From Eustoma russellianum (Eukaryota > Streptophyta > Magnoliopsida > Gentianales > Gentianaceae): DNA of 64,000 nt. The translations under genes were made by a program, and so were the position numbers. The stretch's first letter is position 1, and every line of letters starts with the position of its first letter. The DNA lies in assembly GCA_036186865.1 (NCBI GenBank), contig AP025067.1, positions 18,065,518 through 18,129,517 of the forward strand, in the 5' to 3' direction. This document shows, in pieces, positions 1 to 8,925 of this stretch. Under the pieces are notes generated by a model. The model saw nothing but the letters and a program-made list of their open reading frames with translations, was not told the DNA's origin and did not search any database.

Positions 1-74
1 TGCGTGGAGCTGTGAGACTGGATGCCACTCTTCCAACTTTTCGATTATGATATGCATGATGATAGAGCTATAAA
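1..74. other. Unassigned flank before the truncated LTR
   Basis: These bases do not match the corresponding part of the 3' LTR of element A; the match begins abruptly near base 75. They are either the sequence left by a deletion or rearrangement that removed the start of the 5' LTR, or part of an insertion into it. Nothing recognisable is encoded. Confidence 0.5.
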
Positions 75-349
75 GTGGAATCATGCAAATCCCTATCCCT
101 TGGATCCCCTCTTGATGTGATTGTGTGTTTGCGTGGGTTTGAGGGAGAAAGGTGGGATTTTTGGCTTGATGTGGTTGATGAATGCACGTTTTAGGATTGA
201 ATCATTGTTGGTGAGTTGCGTAGCGTTGAATCTGCAGTTTAAGTCTGTGATTTCAGCACGGTGTTAGGCTTGGATGGATTGGTATGGTTGGAGAAGTCAT
301 GGATTGATGGTTCTGCAGAATTGCAGAGGAGAAATTTTGAGGCTACGCT

Positions 350-553
350 GACATCGATCGATCGATGTCAGAGATCGATGTCCTCAGAAGGACATCGATC
401 GATCGATGTAGTAGTGGCTGAGAGATCGATGTCCCCAGTTGGACATCGATCGATCGATGTGGGTTGAGCCTGAGAGATCGATGTCCTCAGAAGGACATCG
501 ATCGATCGAAGTGAGAGATCGATGTCCCCAGTTGGACATCGATCGATCGATGT
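350..553 (+). repeat. ATCGATCG hairpin array in the 5' LTR of element A
   Basis: Four perfect inverted repeats have arms GATCGATGTCC and GGACATCGATC, at 373-400, 424-451, 476-503 and 517-544. Each has an 11-bp stem and a 6-nt loop. The loops alternate TCAGAA, CCAGTT, TCAGAA, CCAGTT. Between stems lies the 18-bp palindrome ACATCGATCGATCGATGT or a close variant. The array is repeated without visible change in the 3' LTR (7114-7317). Its function is unknown. Confidence 0.9.
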
Positions 554-1047
554 ATAGGGGATGATGTCCTGAAATTTTGTGGAAAATAGAGGAAGAAAAG
601 GGGACGTTCGGGGAGCCTTTGGGTGACCTTAGTGACTTCTTAAGACTTGATTAAAGTTAGTCTAAGTCTTGGGAACATGCCCTAAGATGGTGAATCAATC
701 TTGGTGTTTTCAACGGATTCTCGAATCGAGTTTCCACGGGAATGACTTAGACGGGTTAGGAAATGAACGTACGAGGTGTCTTAGAGTTCAATGAAGGAAA
801 GATAGGGATACTCTCGTTGGGTTGTGAACCTTAGAATCAAGGTTAAGTGTTGACGAGCTAGTTGAAGTCTAAGTGTTGATGAATTAGCTAGTGAACTCTT
901 GTGTGTTACTCGTCCTTGCGCATGTGAATGTGAATGACATATGTGAACGAGAAGTGTGATTGGAAAGAGGAGTCTTGCATCATGGCACGTGCATTTGCAT
1001 ATTGATTTGAAAAGAAAGGTGCTTCGGCACAGATTTGCGAAGGTGAC

Positions 1048-1281
1048 CTGCAATGTAAACCGGGATGGAAATGTAAGCCGGGGCACATTGTAGGGCACAA
1101 AAGGCTGTAACGTAAACCGGGATGGAAATATAAGCCGGGGCGCGTTACAGGGTATAAAGTTGTCTGTAATGCTACTCGGGATGGAAATATAAGCCGAGGT
1201 GCATTACAGGGTATAAAGTTGGCTGTAACGTAAACCGGGATGGAAATATAAGCCGGGGCGCGTTACAGGGTATAAAGTTAT
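1048..1281 (+). repeat. Tandem 57-59-bp hairpin repeats with covarying stems (5' LTR of A)
   Basis: Four copies start at 1048, 1105, 1164 and 1223. Each is bounded by inverted arms. Copies 2 and 4 use CTGTAACG with CGTTACAG; copy 3 uses CTGTAATGC with GCATTACAG; copy 1 uses CTGCAATGT with ACATTGTAG, with one G-U pair. A shorter inner stem also changes, from CCGG/CCGG to CTCGG/CCGAG in copy 3. Changes on one arm are matched on the other, so base pairing is kept while sequence drifts. The array lies in the downstream half of the LTR, probably within the transcript. Confidence 0.88.
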
Positions 1282-1971
1282 GTGAAGTGACCGGACATTA
1301 TGACATGCATTGCACTGTTTTAAAAGAGAAAGTGTTCATGCATCAATGAATGAGTAGTGTAGTGCATATCTTGACATGCATCACGAGAGTCAATGTGTTA
1401 CGAAGTGTGCGATACTTGATTGCCTATGAATTGTTAAACGTGAGCAATTTGTCGTACTTGCTTTACTGCGTTATTTAAAATTACATTTGGAAATTTTCAA
1501 GACGTGTGCCCCTCAATTCCCTCAAGTTATCTACTACTCATGTCTTGCCATGTGTTGATCCTGTATGTCTTATAAGCGGGTTACTTGCTAGCGTTTTTCG
1601 CTAAGGGTACTGCCTTTGATCTTGCAGATGAGCCTAGCTATGACATGATTTTCATTGAAGACGACGGCGAGTGGGCTGAATGGGATGTTTAGAGTGCATC
1701 TTGAGGAAATAGTTGAGACAGTGTTGTTTATTTCAGTTATTTCATTTGTTTGAGGATTTGAGTTGTCAAACATCTTGACCAGTTGTTGGGATTTTAGTAT
1801 TCTTTGAGGTTCGAGTTGACGGTTGACATTCGTTAGATACATGTTTCCGCTTTTACTTTCGTACGTCACTGATGATGTGTACACGAGAGATGAGACGTCT
1901 TGTAGTCTTCTCAGTAAGCTACGACGGGTGCACCGGTTCGGATTCCGCTGTCCGGGTCGGGGCGCTACAGG

Positions 1972-1984
1972 TGGTATCAGAGCC
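1972..1984 (+). other. Primer binding site of element A (initiator tRNA-Met)
   Basis: TGGTATCAGAGCC lies three bases after the LTR end. It is complementary to the 3' end of plant initiator tRNA-Met, the usual primer of Tekay-type and many copia elements. The site is intact. Confidence 0.92.
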
Positions 1985-2244
1985 TAGGCTTCAGATCTAC
2001 CTCGGAAACCTAGGTTATGACATGTAGAGTCTTAAGTTATGATCTTCCCCTTAAGTTGATCTATTAGTCTAAGTATGCAATCTTAGATTTAAGCTCGATC
2101 TGGGATGGGTGTGTGCACGAGCGCGATTAGTGTAATCAAATAGATGTAATCATTTTAACTTGTGAACTATGCCTTATACCTCCTTATGGATCTCAAGTTT
2201 ACTTTTGGAACTGCTCGACACTAATGAGCGTGATCTTGCAGAAA

Positions 2245-3005
2245 ATGCCTCCTAGAGAGACAATCAAGGAAACGGTGGCAATGGGAACAACGATAACCCT
2301 CCACCACCACCACCTCCTGTCCTGGTTCCTCAAGCATTAATTGACGCTATCACAGTGATAGCGCAAGGGGTTGCTCAGCAGCAGCAACAACCACAGCAAC
2401 CTCCTCCCCCGCCGCCACAGCACGGCATAAGGTACTATATTGGGGAAATGCGAAAGATGCATGCCCCAAATTTTGAAGGGACAACTGACCCAGAGGTGGC
2501 TGGGTTTTGGCTGGACGAAGTAGAGAAATGCTTCAGGCTAGTGCAAGTGCCTGAAGAACACAAAGTGGATGTGGCCACACCTTTTCTGACTGGTAGAGCG
2601 AATGCATGGTGGAACGGCATTCTGCCCAAGATGACTCCTCCCATCCAGTGGAGTCAGTTTGTGAAGGCCTACAAAGACTACTACGTGCCTGAGACTGCCG
2701 TTCTGGAGAAGATGAGGCAGTTTGACAGATTTGAACAAGGGAGGATGACTATTTCTGACTATGCGGACAGGTTCCACGCATTGGGCAAGTTCACACCCTT
2801 GGTTTTAGAAAACAACAGAATGAAAATGCTGAAATTCGAAGAAGGACTAAATCCCCGCATTCGGACTGCAATAGCGGGGTCAAGTTTGAAAACTTTTGAG
2901 GAGATGCTAGATGCCTGCTATCGTGTTGAGAGTGACATGCGCAGGTCACAGAACAGAGAGGCTCGGGAAGAATCGAGCAAGAGGCCGCAGGAGAACAAGT
3001 GCTGA
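2245..3005 (+). pseudogene. gag: gag of element A, frameshifted at its start and cut short at its C-terminus
   Basis: The likely start is the ATG at 2245 (MPPR..., as in related gags). The frame of those first codons does not continue; the gag reading frame is entered from about 2259, so one base has probably been lost near 2254-2259. The open frame then runs to 3005, with its first in-frame ATG at 2355. It encodes a Q/P-rich N-terminus and a Retrotrans_gag-type capsid domain (about residues 30-195 from the 2355 ATG, with FWLDEVEKCF, NAWWNG and FEEGLNPRIR). The CCHC zinc knuckle that should follow is absent: the frame stops shortly after SSKRP, at a deletion junction with pol. The intact knuckle of element F shows what is missing. 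The product could package nothing efficiently, if made at all. Confidence 0.85.
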
Positions 3006-6000
3006 TTTCTCACCATCAGTACAAGGACTGTGAGTTGGAATTAGATGGGAAGCTTTTCTCAGTGACACTAGTCCCAATTCCGATGAAGGATTTTGATGTA
3101 ATATTGGGCATGGATTGGTTGACCAAGAATCATGCCAATATCGACTGTAAACTTAAGAAAGTGACCCTCAAAGACCCTGAGATGAATGACATTACCGTAC
3201 AAGGAAATATTAAGATAACCAAAGCTCCAAAGAAGATATACATGACGGCGATTAAGGCCTTTAAAGCCTTACAGAAGGGAGCTGAGGGATTTATGGTGTA
3301 TGCACTAGATGCGAAGCAGGAGGTTCCCTCTATGGACCAAATTCCGGTGATCAACGAGTTCAAGGATGTATTTCCGGATGACCTACCGGGAGTACCACCA
3401 ACGAGGGAGGTGGAGTTTGAGATCAACTTGATCCCGGGAGCCGAGCCTATATCTAAGGCACCCTACAGAATGGCTCCAGCTGAACTTAAGGAGCTAAAGG
3501 GGCAACTTCAAGAGTTGTTGGACAAGAAATTGATACGCCCCAGTGTATCACCGTGGGGAGCCCCAGTCTTATTCGTGAAGAAGAAGGATGGCAGCATGAG
3601 GTTATGCATCCACTATCGAGAGTTGAACAAGATCACCATTAAGAATAAATATCCTCTGCCAAGGATAGAGGACTTATTTGATCAACTTAAAGGAGCTCGT
3701 TGGTTTTCAAAGATCGACCTTCGTCAAGGGTATCATCAGTTACTTGTGAAAGCCGGAGATGTACCTAAAACGGCTTTTCGGACTCGATACGGGCATTATG
3801 AATTCTTAGTGATGCCTTTTGGACTAACCAATGCCCCAGCAGCCTTCATGGATTTGATGAACACTGTGTTCCGAGAACAGTTAGACCAATTTGTAGTAGT
3901 GTTCATCGATGACATTTTGGTCTATTCCCCCGATGAACAAGCGCATGCTGAACATTTGAGAATGGTGTTGCAAATTCTGAGGCAACAAAGGCTCTATGCC
4001 AAATTCAGCAAGTGTGAATTTTGGCTAAGAAGTGTAGCCTTCCTTGGTCACGTGATTTCTGAAGATGGGATCTCTGTAGATCCTAAGAAGATAGAAGCCA
4101 TCACTGAGTGGCCAAGACCCACAAATGTGACCGAAGTCAGAAGCTTCCTAGGCTTGGCAGGCTACTACAGGAAGTTTGTTGAAGGATTCTCAACGATAGC
4201 AGTACCATTGAGTCGACTTAATCAGAAGAAGACTAAATTCGAATGGACTGCTGAATGCGAGCAGAGCTTTACTGAGCTCAAGAGGAGATTGACCACAGCC
4301 CCGGTGTTGGCACAACCTTCCGGCACCGACGGTTTCGTGATCTATAGTGACGCGTCCAAGAAAGGACTAGGTTGCGTCTTGATGCAAAACGAACGAGTCA
4401 TATCATACGCGTCAAGACAACTGAAACCATATGAACAGAACTATCCGACGCATGATTTGGAGCTCGCAGCTGTGGTATTTGCCCTTAAGATCTGGAGACA
4501 CTATCTATATGGAGAGAAGTGTGCAGTATTCACCGATCACAAGAGCTTAAAGTATCTATTCTCGCAGAAGGAGTTGAACATGAGACAAAGGAGATGGTTG
4601 GAGTTACTCAAGGACTATGACTTGACCATCAACTACCATCCGGGTAAAGCCAATAGAGTGGCAGACGCATTGAGCAGGAAGTCTAGCCACGCGAGACAGT
4701 CTCCGTTGGAAAGAGAGATCGAAGAGTTTGATCTTGAATTGGTGGATTCAGTGGCAAATGTCCTTACAGCTTTATCTATCAGCCCAGACTTGGTAGACCG
4801 AATTAAAGAAGCGCAGTATGAGGACCCAGCACTGAAAGGAATCCGCGACAGATTATCCATGGGACAAGTAAAGGATTTCCAGTCGCGAGGAGATGGAAGT
4901 CTATGGTTTCAGAATCGGTTATGCGTACCCAGTAAAGACGAACTTCGAGCCGAATTACTTCGAGAGGTGCATAACTCAAGAATGTCTATCCACCCCGGAA
5001 GCACTAAGATGTACAAGGATCTCAAAAGAAACTATTGGTGGATCGGGATGAAGAGATCTATAGCGGAGCATGTTGAAAGGTGTTTGGTCTGCCAACAAAT
5101 CAAGGCCGAGCATCAACGACCAGGTGGATTGATGATGCCCCTAGAAATTCCGGAGTGGAAATGGGAACACGTAACTATGGACTTTGTAATGGGACTACCC
5201 AAGACCCGCAATGGAAACGAGATGATTTGGGTAATTGTAGACAGATTGACGAAGACGGCCCACTTTATAGCTATGACACATGGTACTTCATATGAGAAAC
5301 TTTCCAATATATATGTGGATAACATTGTAAGTCTACACGGAGTCCCAGTTAGCATCGTATCGGACCGTGACCCCAAGTTCACCTCTAAGTTCTGGAGAGC
5401 ATTCCAGAAAGCTATGGGTACAGAGTTGAGAATGAGCACAGCATACCACCCGCAAACGGATGGACAATCCGAGAGGACCATCCAAACATTGGAAGACATG
5501 CTGAGAGCATGCGCCTTGGATTTCAAAGGGAACTGGGATAGCATGTTGAAGTTAATGGAGTTTTCATATAATAACAGCTATCACAGTGCAATCGGCATGG
5601 CGCCATTCGAAGCGTTATACGGGCGTAAGTGCAGATCCCCGATTTGTTGGGATGAAGTTGGAGAAAGGACAATCACTGCACCCGAGTTGGTTGAGCAAAC
5701 AGTGGAAAAGGTCAAGGTGATAAGAGAGAAACTCAAGGTGGCTCAAGATCGTAGTAAAAGTTGGGCGGACACCAAGAGACGACCGTTGGAGTTTGAGGAA
5801 AGCGATAAGGTTTACCTACGAGTTTCACCAACTAAGGGAGTTGCTAGATTTGGAGTGAAGGGCAAGTTAAGCCCGAGATACATTGGCCCTTATGAAGTGC
5901 TGAGCAAGGTTGGAGAAAGAGCTTACCGGATAGCCTTACCTCCGAATTTGTCCCAGGTCCATAACGTGTTTCATGTGTCCCAACTAAGGAGATACGTACC

Positions 6001-6217
6001 TGACCCCATCCATGTCCTTGAAGCTCAACCATTGGATGTGAAAGAAGATATCACTTACGAAGAACATCCAATAAAGATTGTGGATAGGAAAGATCAAGTC
6101 TTACGCCGGCGCGTCATTCCGTATGTCAAAGTTCAATGGAGTAACCATACGGAGCGCGAAGCCACATGGGAGCTTGAAGGGCAAATGAAGGAGCTATATC
6201 CACATCTCTTCCAATAA
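2999..6217 (+). CDS. pol: Pol polyprotein of gypsy element A: RT, RNase H, integrase, chromodomain (Tekay-type chromovirus)
   Basis: An uninterrupted frame of 1072 residues. It opens inside the C-terminal part of the aspartic protease (DVILGMDWL at about 33-41), so the catalytic DSGA segment is missing. Reverse transcriptase spans about 175-340, with SKIDLRQGYHQ and the FIDD motif at 302-305. RNase H is about 445-560, with YSDAS (D451) and TDHKSLKYLF. The integrase HHCC finger ends in CLVCQQ, and the core keeps D728, D789 and E825 (spacing D-60-D-35-E). A GPY/F module (SPRYIGPYEV) and a C-terminal chromodomain (about 1015-1072, EATWELEGQ...YPHLF) follow, which places it among Tekay/Del chromoviruses. 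One oddity is CIHYRELN where relatives, including element F, have IDYRELN. The enzymes look potentially functional; the element as a whole does not. The 7-base overlap with gag is a by-product of the deletion. Confidence 0.93.
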   Translation: MLISHHQYKDCELELDGKLFSVTLVPIPMKDFDVILGMDWLTKNHANIDCKLKKVTLKDPEMNDITVQGNIKITKAPKKIYMTAIKAFKALQKGAEGFMVYALDAKQEVPSMDQIPVINEFKDVFPDDLPGVPPTREVEFEINLIPGAEPISKAPYRMAPAELKELKGQLQELLDKKLIRPSVSPWGAPVLFVKKKDGSMRLCIHYRELNKITIKNKYPLPRIEDLFDQLKGARWFSKIDLRQGYHQLLVKAGDVPKTAFRTRYGHYEFLVMPFGLTNAPAAFMDLMNTVFREQLDQFVVVFIDDILVYSPDEQAHAEHLRMVLQILRQQRLYAKFSKCEFWLRSVAFLGHVISEDGISVDPKKIEAITEWPRPTNVTEVRSFLGLAGYYRKFVEGFSTIAVPLSRLNQKKTKFEWTAECEQSFTELKRRLTTAPVLAQPSGTDGFVIYSDASKKGLGCVLMQNERVISYASRQLKPYEQNYPTHDLELAAVVFALKIWRHYLYGEKCAVFTDHKSLKYLFSQKELNMRQRRWLELLKDYDLTINYHPGKANRVADALSRKSSHARQSPLEREIEEFDLELVDSVANVLTALSISPDLVDRIKEAQYEDPALKGIRDRLSMGQVKDFQSRGDGSLWFQNRLCVPSKDELRAELLREVHNSRMSIHPGSTKMYKDLKRNYWWIGMKRSIAEHVERCLVCQQIKAEHQRPGGLMMPLEIPEWKWEHVTMDFVMGLPKTRNGNEMIWVIVDRLTKTAHFIAMTHGTSYEKLSNIYVDNIVSLHGVPVSIVSDRDPKFTSKFWRAFQKAMGTELRMSTAYHPQTDGQSERTIQTLEDMLRACALDFKGNWDSMLKLMEFSYNNSYHSAIGMAPFEALYGRKCRSPICWDEVGERTITAPELVEQTVEKVKVIREKLKVAQDRSKSWADTKRRPLEFEESDKVYLRVSPTKGVARFGVKGKLSPRYIGPYEVLSKVGERAYRIALPPNLSQVHNVFHVSQLRRYVPDPIHVLEAQPLDVKEDITYEEHPIKIVDRKDQVLRRRVIPYVKVQWSNHTEREATWELEGQMKELYPHLFQ

Positions 6218-6249
6218 GGTACGTCAGTTTCGAGGACGAAACTTCTTAT

Positions 6250-6262
6250 AAGGGGGGAGGGA
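6250..6262 (+). other. Polypurine tract of element A
   Basis: A run of A and G (AAGGGGGGAGGGA) lies directly before the TG that starts the 3' LTR, as expected for the plus-strand primer in reverse transcription. Confidence 0.9.
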
Positions 6263-6499
6263 TGTTATGCCCCGCACCCTCCGTAGGGTAACTAAAAGAC
6301 AAAGAAGAATTTTACGGGAATTAAGGGCGGTCAACTGTAACTAATGACGAAATAAACATAGGATTAATGAGAATTAAATGCAGGATTAAATATTAGAAAT
6401 TAATTTGTAATTAATTTTCAGAATTAAATAATTAGGATTTATCCTTTAAGATAAATAGGAAATAAAATATAATTAGAAACACCAAACTTTCCCCCATCC

Positions 6500-6547
6500 C
6501 ATATAAAAACTGACAGACGTCAGTTTTCTCTCTTACGCAGAGAAAAC
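6500..6547 (+). promoter_or_regulatory. TATA-like box and two overlapping hairpins in the LTR of A
   Basis: CATATAAAAA at 6500-6509 is a plausible TATA box. Over it lies a perfect 9-bp inverted repeat, AAAACTGAC (6506-6514) with GTCAGTTTT (6519-6527), loop AGAC. A second perfect 8-bp repeat, GTTTTCTC (6523-6530) with GAGAAAAC (6540-6547), shares bases 6523-6527 with the first, so the two cannot form at once. Transcription would be expected to begin about 25-35 bases after the TATA box, within or just after this region. The promoter call is an inference from position and sequence. Confidence 0.5.
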
Positions 6548-7113
6548 CAACGCTTCCCCATCACCTTAGCCGATTGGAGGCCCTCAACCCTAGGAGAAGA
6601 TTTGCTTCACCAAGCCATCAAATCTTCATTCGTTTTTCAATCCGACTTCGAGTAATCAAAGGCAAGTAATTTGTTTATAAGTTCCTACGATTTGTGAAAG
6701 AAAAACGGCCTATTTTATTATCAATTTGGATCACCATGCAGTAGGTTTGTTCTTGATTATTTGTATACGATTTATGTGATTTGTTTTCGTGATTTGGCCA
6801 ATGTATATGGAAAAGCTTTTGTTGATGTTGTTGATTATGTGGAATCATGCAAATCCCTATCCCTTGGATCCCCTCTTGATGTGATTGTGTGTTTGCGTGG
6901 GTTTGAGGGAGAAAGGTGGGATTTTTGGCTTGATGTGGTTGATGAATGCACGTTTTAGGATTGAATCATTGTTGGTGAGTTGCGTAGCGTTGAATCTGCA
7001 GTTTAAGTCTGTGATTTCAGCATGGTGTTAGGCTTGGATGGATTGGTATGGTTGGAGAAGTCATGGATTGATGGTTCTGCAGAATTGCAGAGGAGAAATT
7101 TTGAGGCTACGCT

Positions 7114-7317
7114 GACATCGATCGATCGATGTCAGAGATCGATGTCCTCAGAAGGACATCGATCGATCGATGTAGTAGTGGCTGAGAGATCGATGTCCCC
7201 AGTTGGACATCGATCGATCGATGTGGGTTGAGCCTGAGAGATCGATGTCCTCAGAAGGACATCGATCGATCGAAGTGAGAGATCGATGTCCCCAGTTGGA
7301 CATCGATCGATCGATGT
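7114..7317 (+). repeat. ATCGATCG hairpin array, 3' LTR copy
   Basis: The same four alternating-loop hairpins as at 350-553, shifted by 6764. No differences from the 5' copy were seen within the array. Confidence 0.9.
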
Positions 7318-7811
7318 ATAGGGGATGATGTCCTGAAATTTTGTGGAAAATAGAGGAAGAAAAGGGGACGTTCGGGGAGCCTTTGGGTGACCTTAGTGAC
7401 TTCTTAAGACTTGATTAAAGTTAGTCTAAGTCTTGGGAACATGCCCTAAGATGGTGAATCAATCTTGGTGTTTTCAACGGATTCTCGAATCGAGTTTCCA
7501 CGGGAATGACTTAGACGGGTTAGGAAATGAACGTACGAGGTGTCTTAGAGTTCAATGAAGGAAAGATAGGGATACTCTCGTTGGGTTGTGAACCTTAGAA
7601 TCAAGGTTAAGTGTTGACGAGCTAGTTGAAGTCTAAGTGTTGACGAATTAGCTAGTGAACTCTTGTGTGTTACTCGTCCTTGCGCATGTGAATGTGAATG
7701 GCATATGTGAACGAGAAGTGTGATTGGAAAGAGGAGTCTTGCATCATGGCACGTGCATTTGCATATTGATTTGAAAAGAAAGGTGCTTCGGCACAGATTT
7801 GCGAAGGTGAC

Positions 7812-8045
7812 CTGCAATGTAAACCGGGATGGAAATGTAAGCCCGGGCACATTGTAGGGCACAAAAGGCTGTAACGTAAACCGGGATGGAAATATAAGCC
7901 GGGGCGCGTTACAGGGTATAAAGTTGTCTGTAATGCTACTCGGGATGGAAATATAAGCCGAGGTGCATTACAGGGTATAAAGTTGGCTGTAACGTAAACC
8001 GGGATGGAAATATAAGCCGGGGCGCGTTACAGGGTATAAAGTTAT
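7812..8045 (+). repeat. Covarying hairpin repeats, 3' LTR copy
   Basis: The same four 57-59-bp repeats as at 1048-1281. One G-to-C difference lies in the first copy (AAGCCCGGG against AAGCCGGGG), in its inner region. Confidence 0.88.
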
Positions 8046-8756
8046 GTGAAGTGACCGGACATTATGACATGCATTGCACTGTTTTAAAAGAGAAAGTGTT
8101 CATGCATCAATGAATGAGTAGTGTAGTGCATATCTTGACATGCATCACGAGAGTCAATGTGTTACGAAGTGTGCGATACTTGATTGCCTATGAATTGTTA
8201 AACGTGAGCAATTTGTCGTACTTGCTTTACTGCGTTATTTAAAATTACATTTGGAAATTTTCAAGACGTGTGCCCCTCAATTCCCTCAAGTTATATACTA
8301 TTCATGTCTTGCCATGTGTTGATCCCGTATGTCTTATAAGCGGGTTACTTGCTAGCGTTTTTCGCTAAGGGTACTGCCTTTGATCTTGCAGATGAGCCTA
8401 GCTATGACATGATTTTCATTGAAGACGACGGCGAGTGGGCTGAATGGGATGTTTAGAGTGCATCTTGAGGAAATAGTTGAGACAGTGTTGTTTATTTCAG
8501 TTATTTCATTTGTTTGAGGATTTGAGTTGTCAAACATCTTGACCAGTTGTTGGGATTTTAGTATTCTTTGAGGTTCGAGTTGACGGTTGACATTCGTTAG
8601 ATACATGTTTCCGCTTTTACTTTCGTACGTCACTGATGATGTGTACACGAGAGATGAGACGTCTTGTAGTCTTCTCAGTAAGCTACGACGGGTGCACCGG
8701 TTTGGATTCCGCTGTCCGGGTCGGGGCGCTACAATCAACATGGTAGGTGATATTAT

Positions 8757-8925
8757 GAGAGAAGATCTCCTAGACCATCACTTGTCTCATCTTTTAGTCT
8801 ATCTAATAATGATATGTCATATATATCAAATTAGAAAAAAAAAAATCAATAGACATGACATATGTATTTATCAGATGTATTTTTAGATTCGACCAAAGAT
8901 GGACTAAGATGATCTTCTTTGGTAG
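8757..8925. mobile_element. Possible foldback MITE
   Basis: The left arm (GAGAAGATCTCCTAGACCATC and following bases) resembles the reverse complement of the right arm at about 8898-8922 (AGAAGATCATCTTAGTCCATC). Inner segments around GATATGTCATATAT and ACATGACATATGT extend the pairing. The unit is about 170 bp, AT-rich and non-coding, consistent with a small DNA transposon derivative. No target-site duplication was recognised, so the family is unknown. Confidence 0.4.

Larger units (their letters stand above)
75..1969 (+). mobile_element. 5' LTR of gypsy element A, truncated at its 5' end
   Basis: This stretch matches the 3' LTR (6839-8733) at a constant offset of 6764 with no net indel. I count about 8 base differences by eye, roughly 0.4%. 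It ends in ...GGGGCGCTACA and is followed directly by a primer binding site. About the first 575 bp expected from the 2471-bp 3' LTR are absent, including the TATA-like region seen at 6501. This copy therefore probably cannot start transcription of the element. It holds two hairpin arrays, at 350-553 and 1048-1281. Confidence 0.9.
6263..8733 (+). mobile_element. 3' LTR of gypsy element A, complete (2471 bp)
   Basis: The LTR starts TGTTATGCCCC after the polypurine tract and ends GGGGCGCTACA, with TG...CA ends. It is the only complete LTR of this element here. It contains a TATA-like CATATAAAAA near 6500-6509 and copies of both hairpin arrays (7114-7317 and 7812-8045). The target-site duplication cannot be tested because the left end of the element is missing; the bases after the LTR are ATCAA. 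Confidence 0.93.

Noticed and set aside
261..467. Open frame of 68 codons in the LTR of A (also at 7022-7231), with SIDV/RSMSP repeats
   Set aside because: It is the translation of the ATCGATCG hairpin array; the repeats explain the open frame and there is no protein similarity.
1048..1281. CRISPR-like array of palindromic repeats
   Set aside because: The repeats are directly adjacent without unique spacers, lie in a plant LTR, and there are no cas genes.
8352..8741. Minus-strand frame of 129 codons at the LTR end of A
   Set aside because: LTR sequence; the truncated version in the other LTR and lack of similarity argue against a gene.
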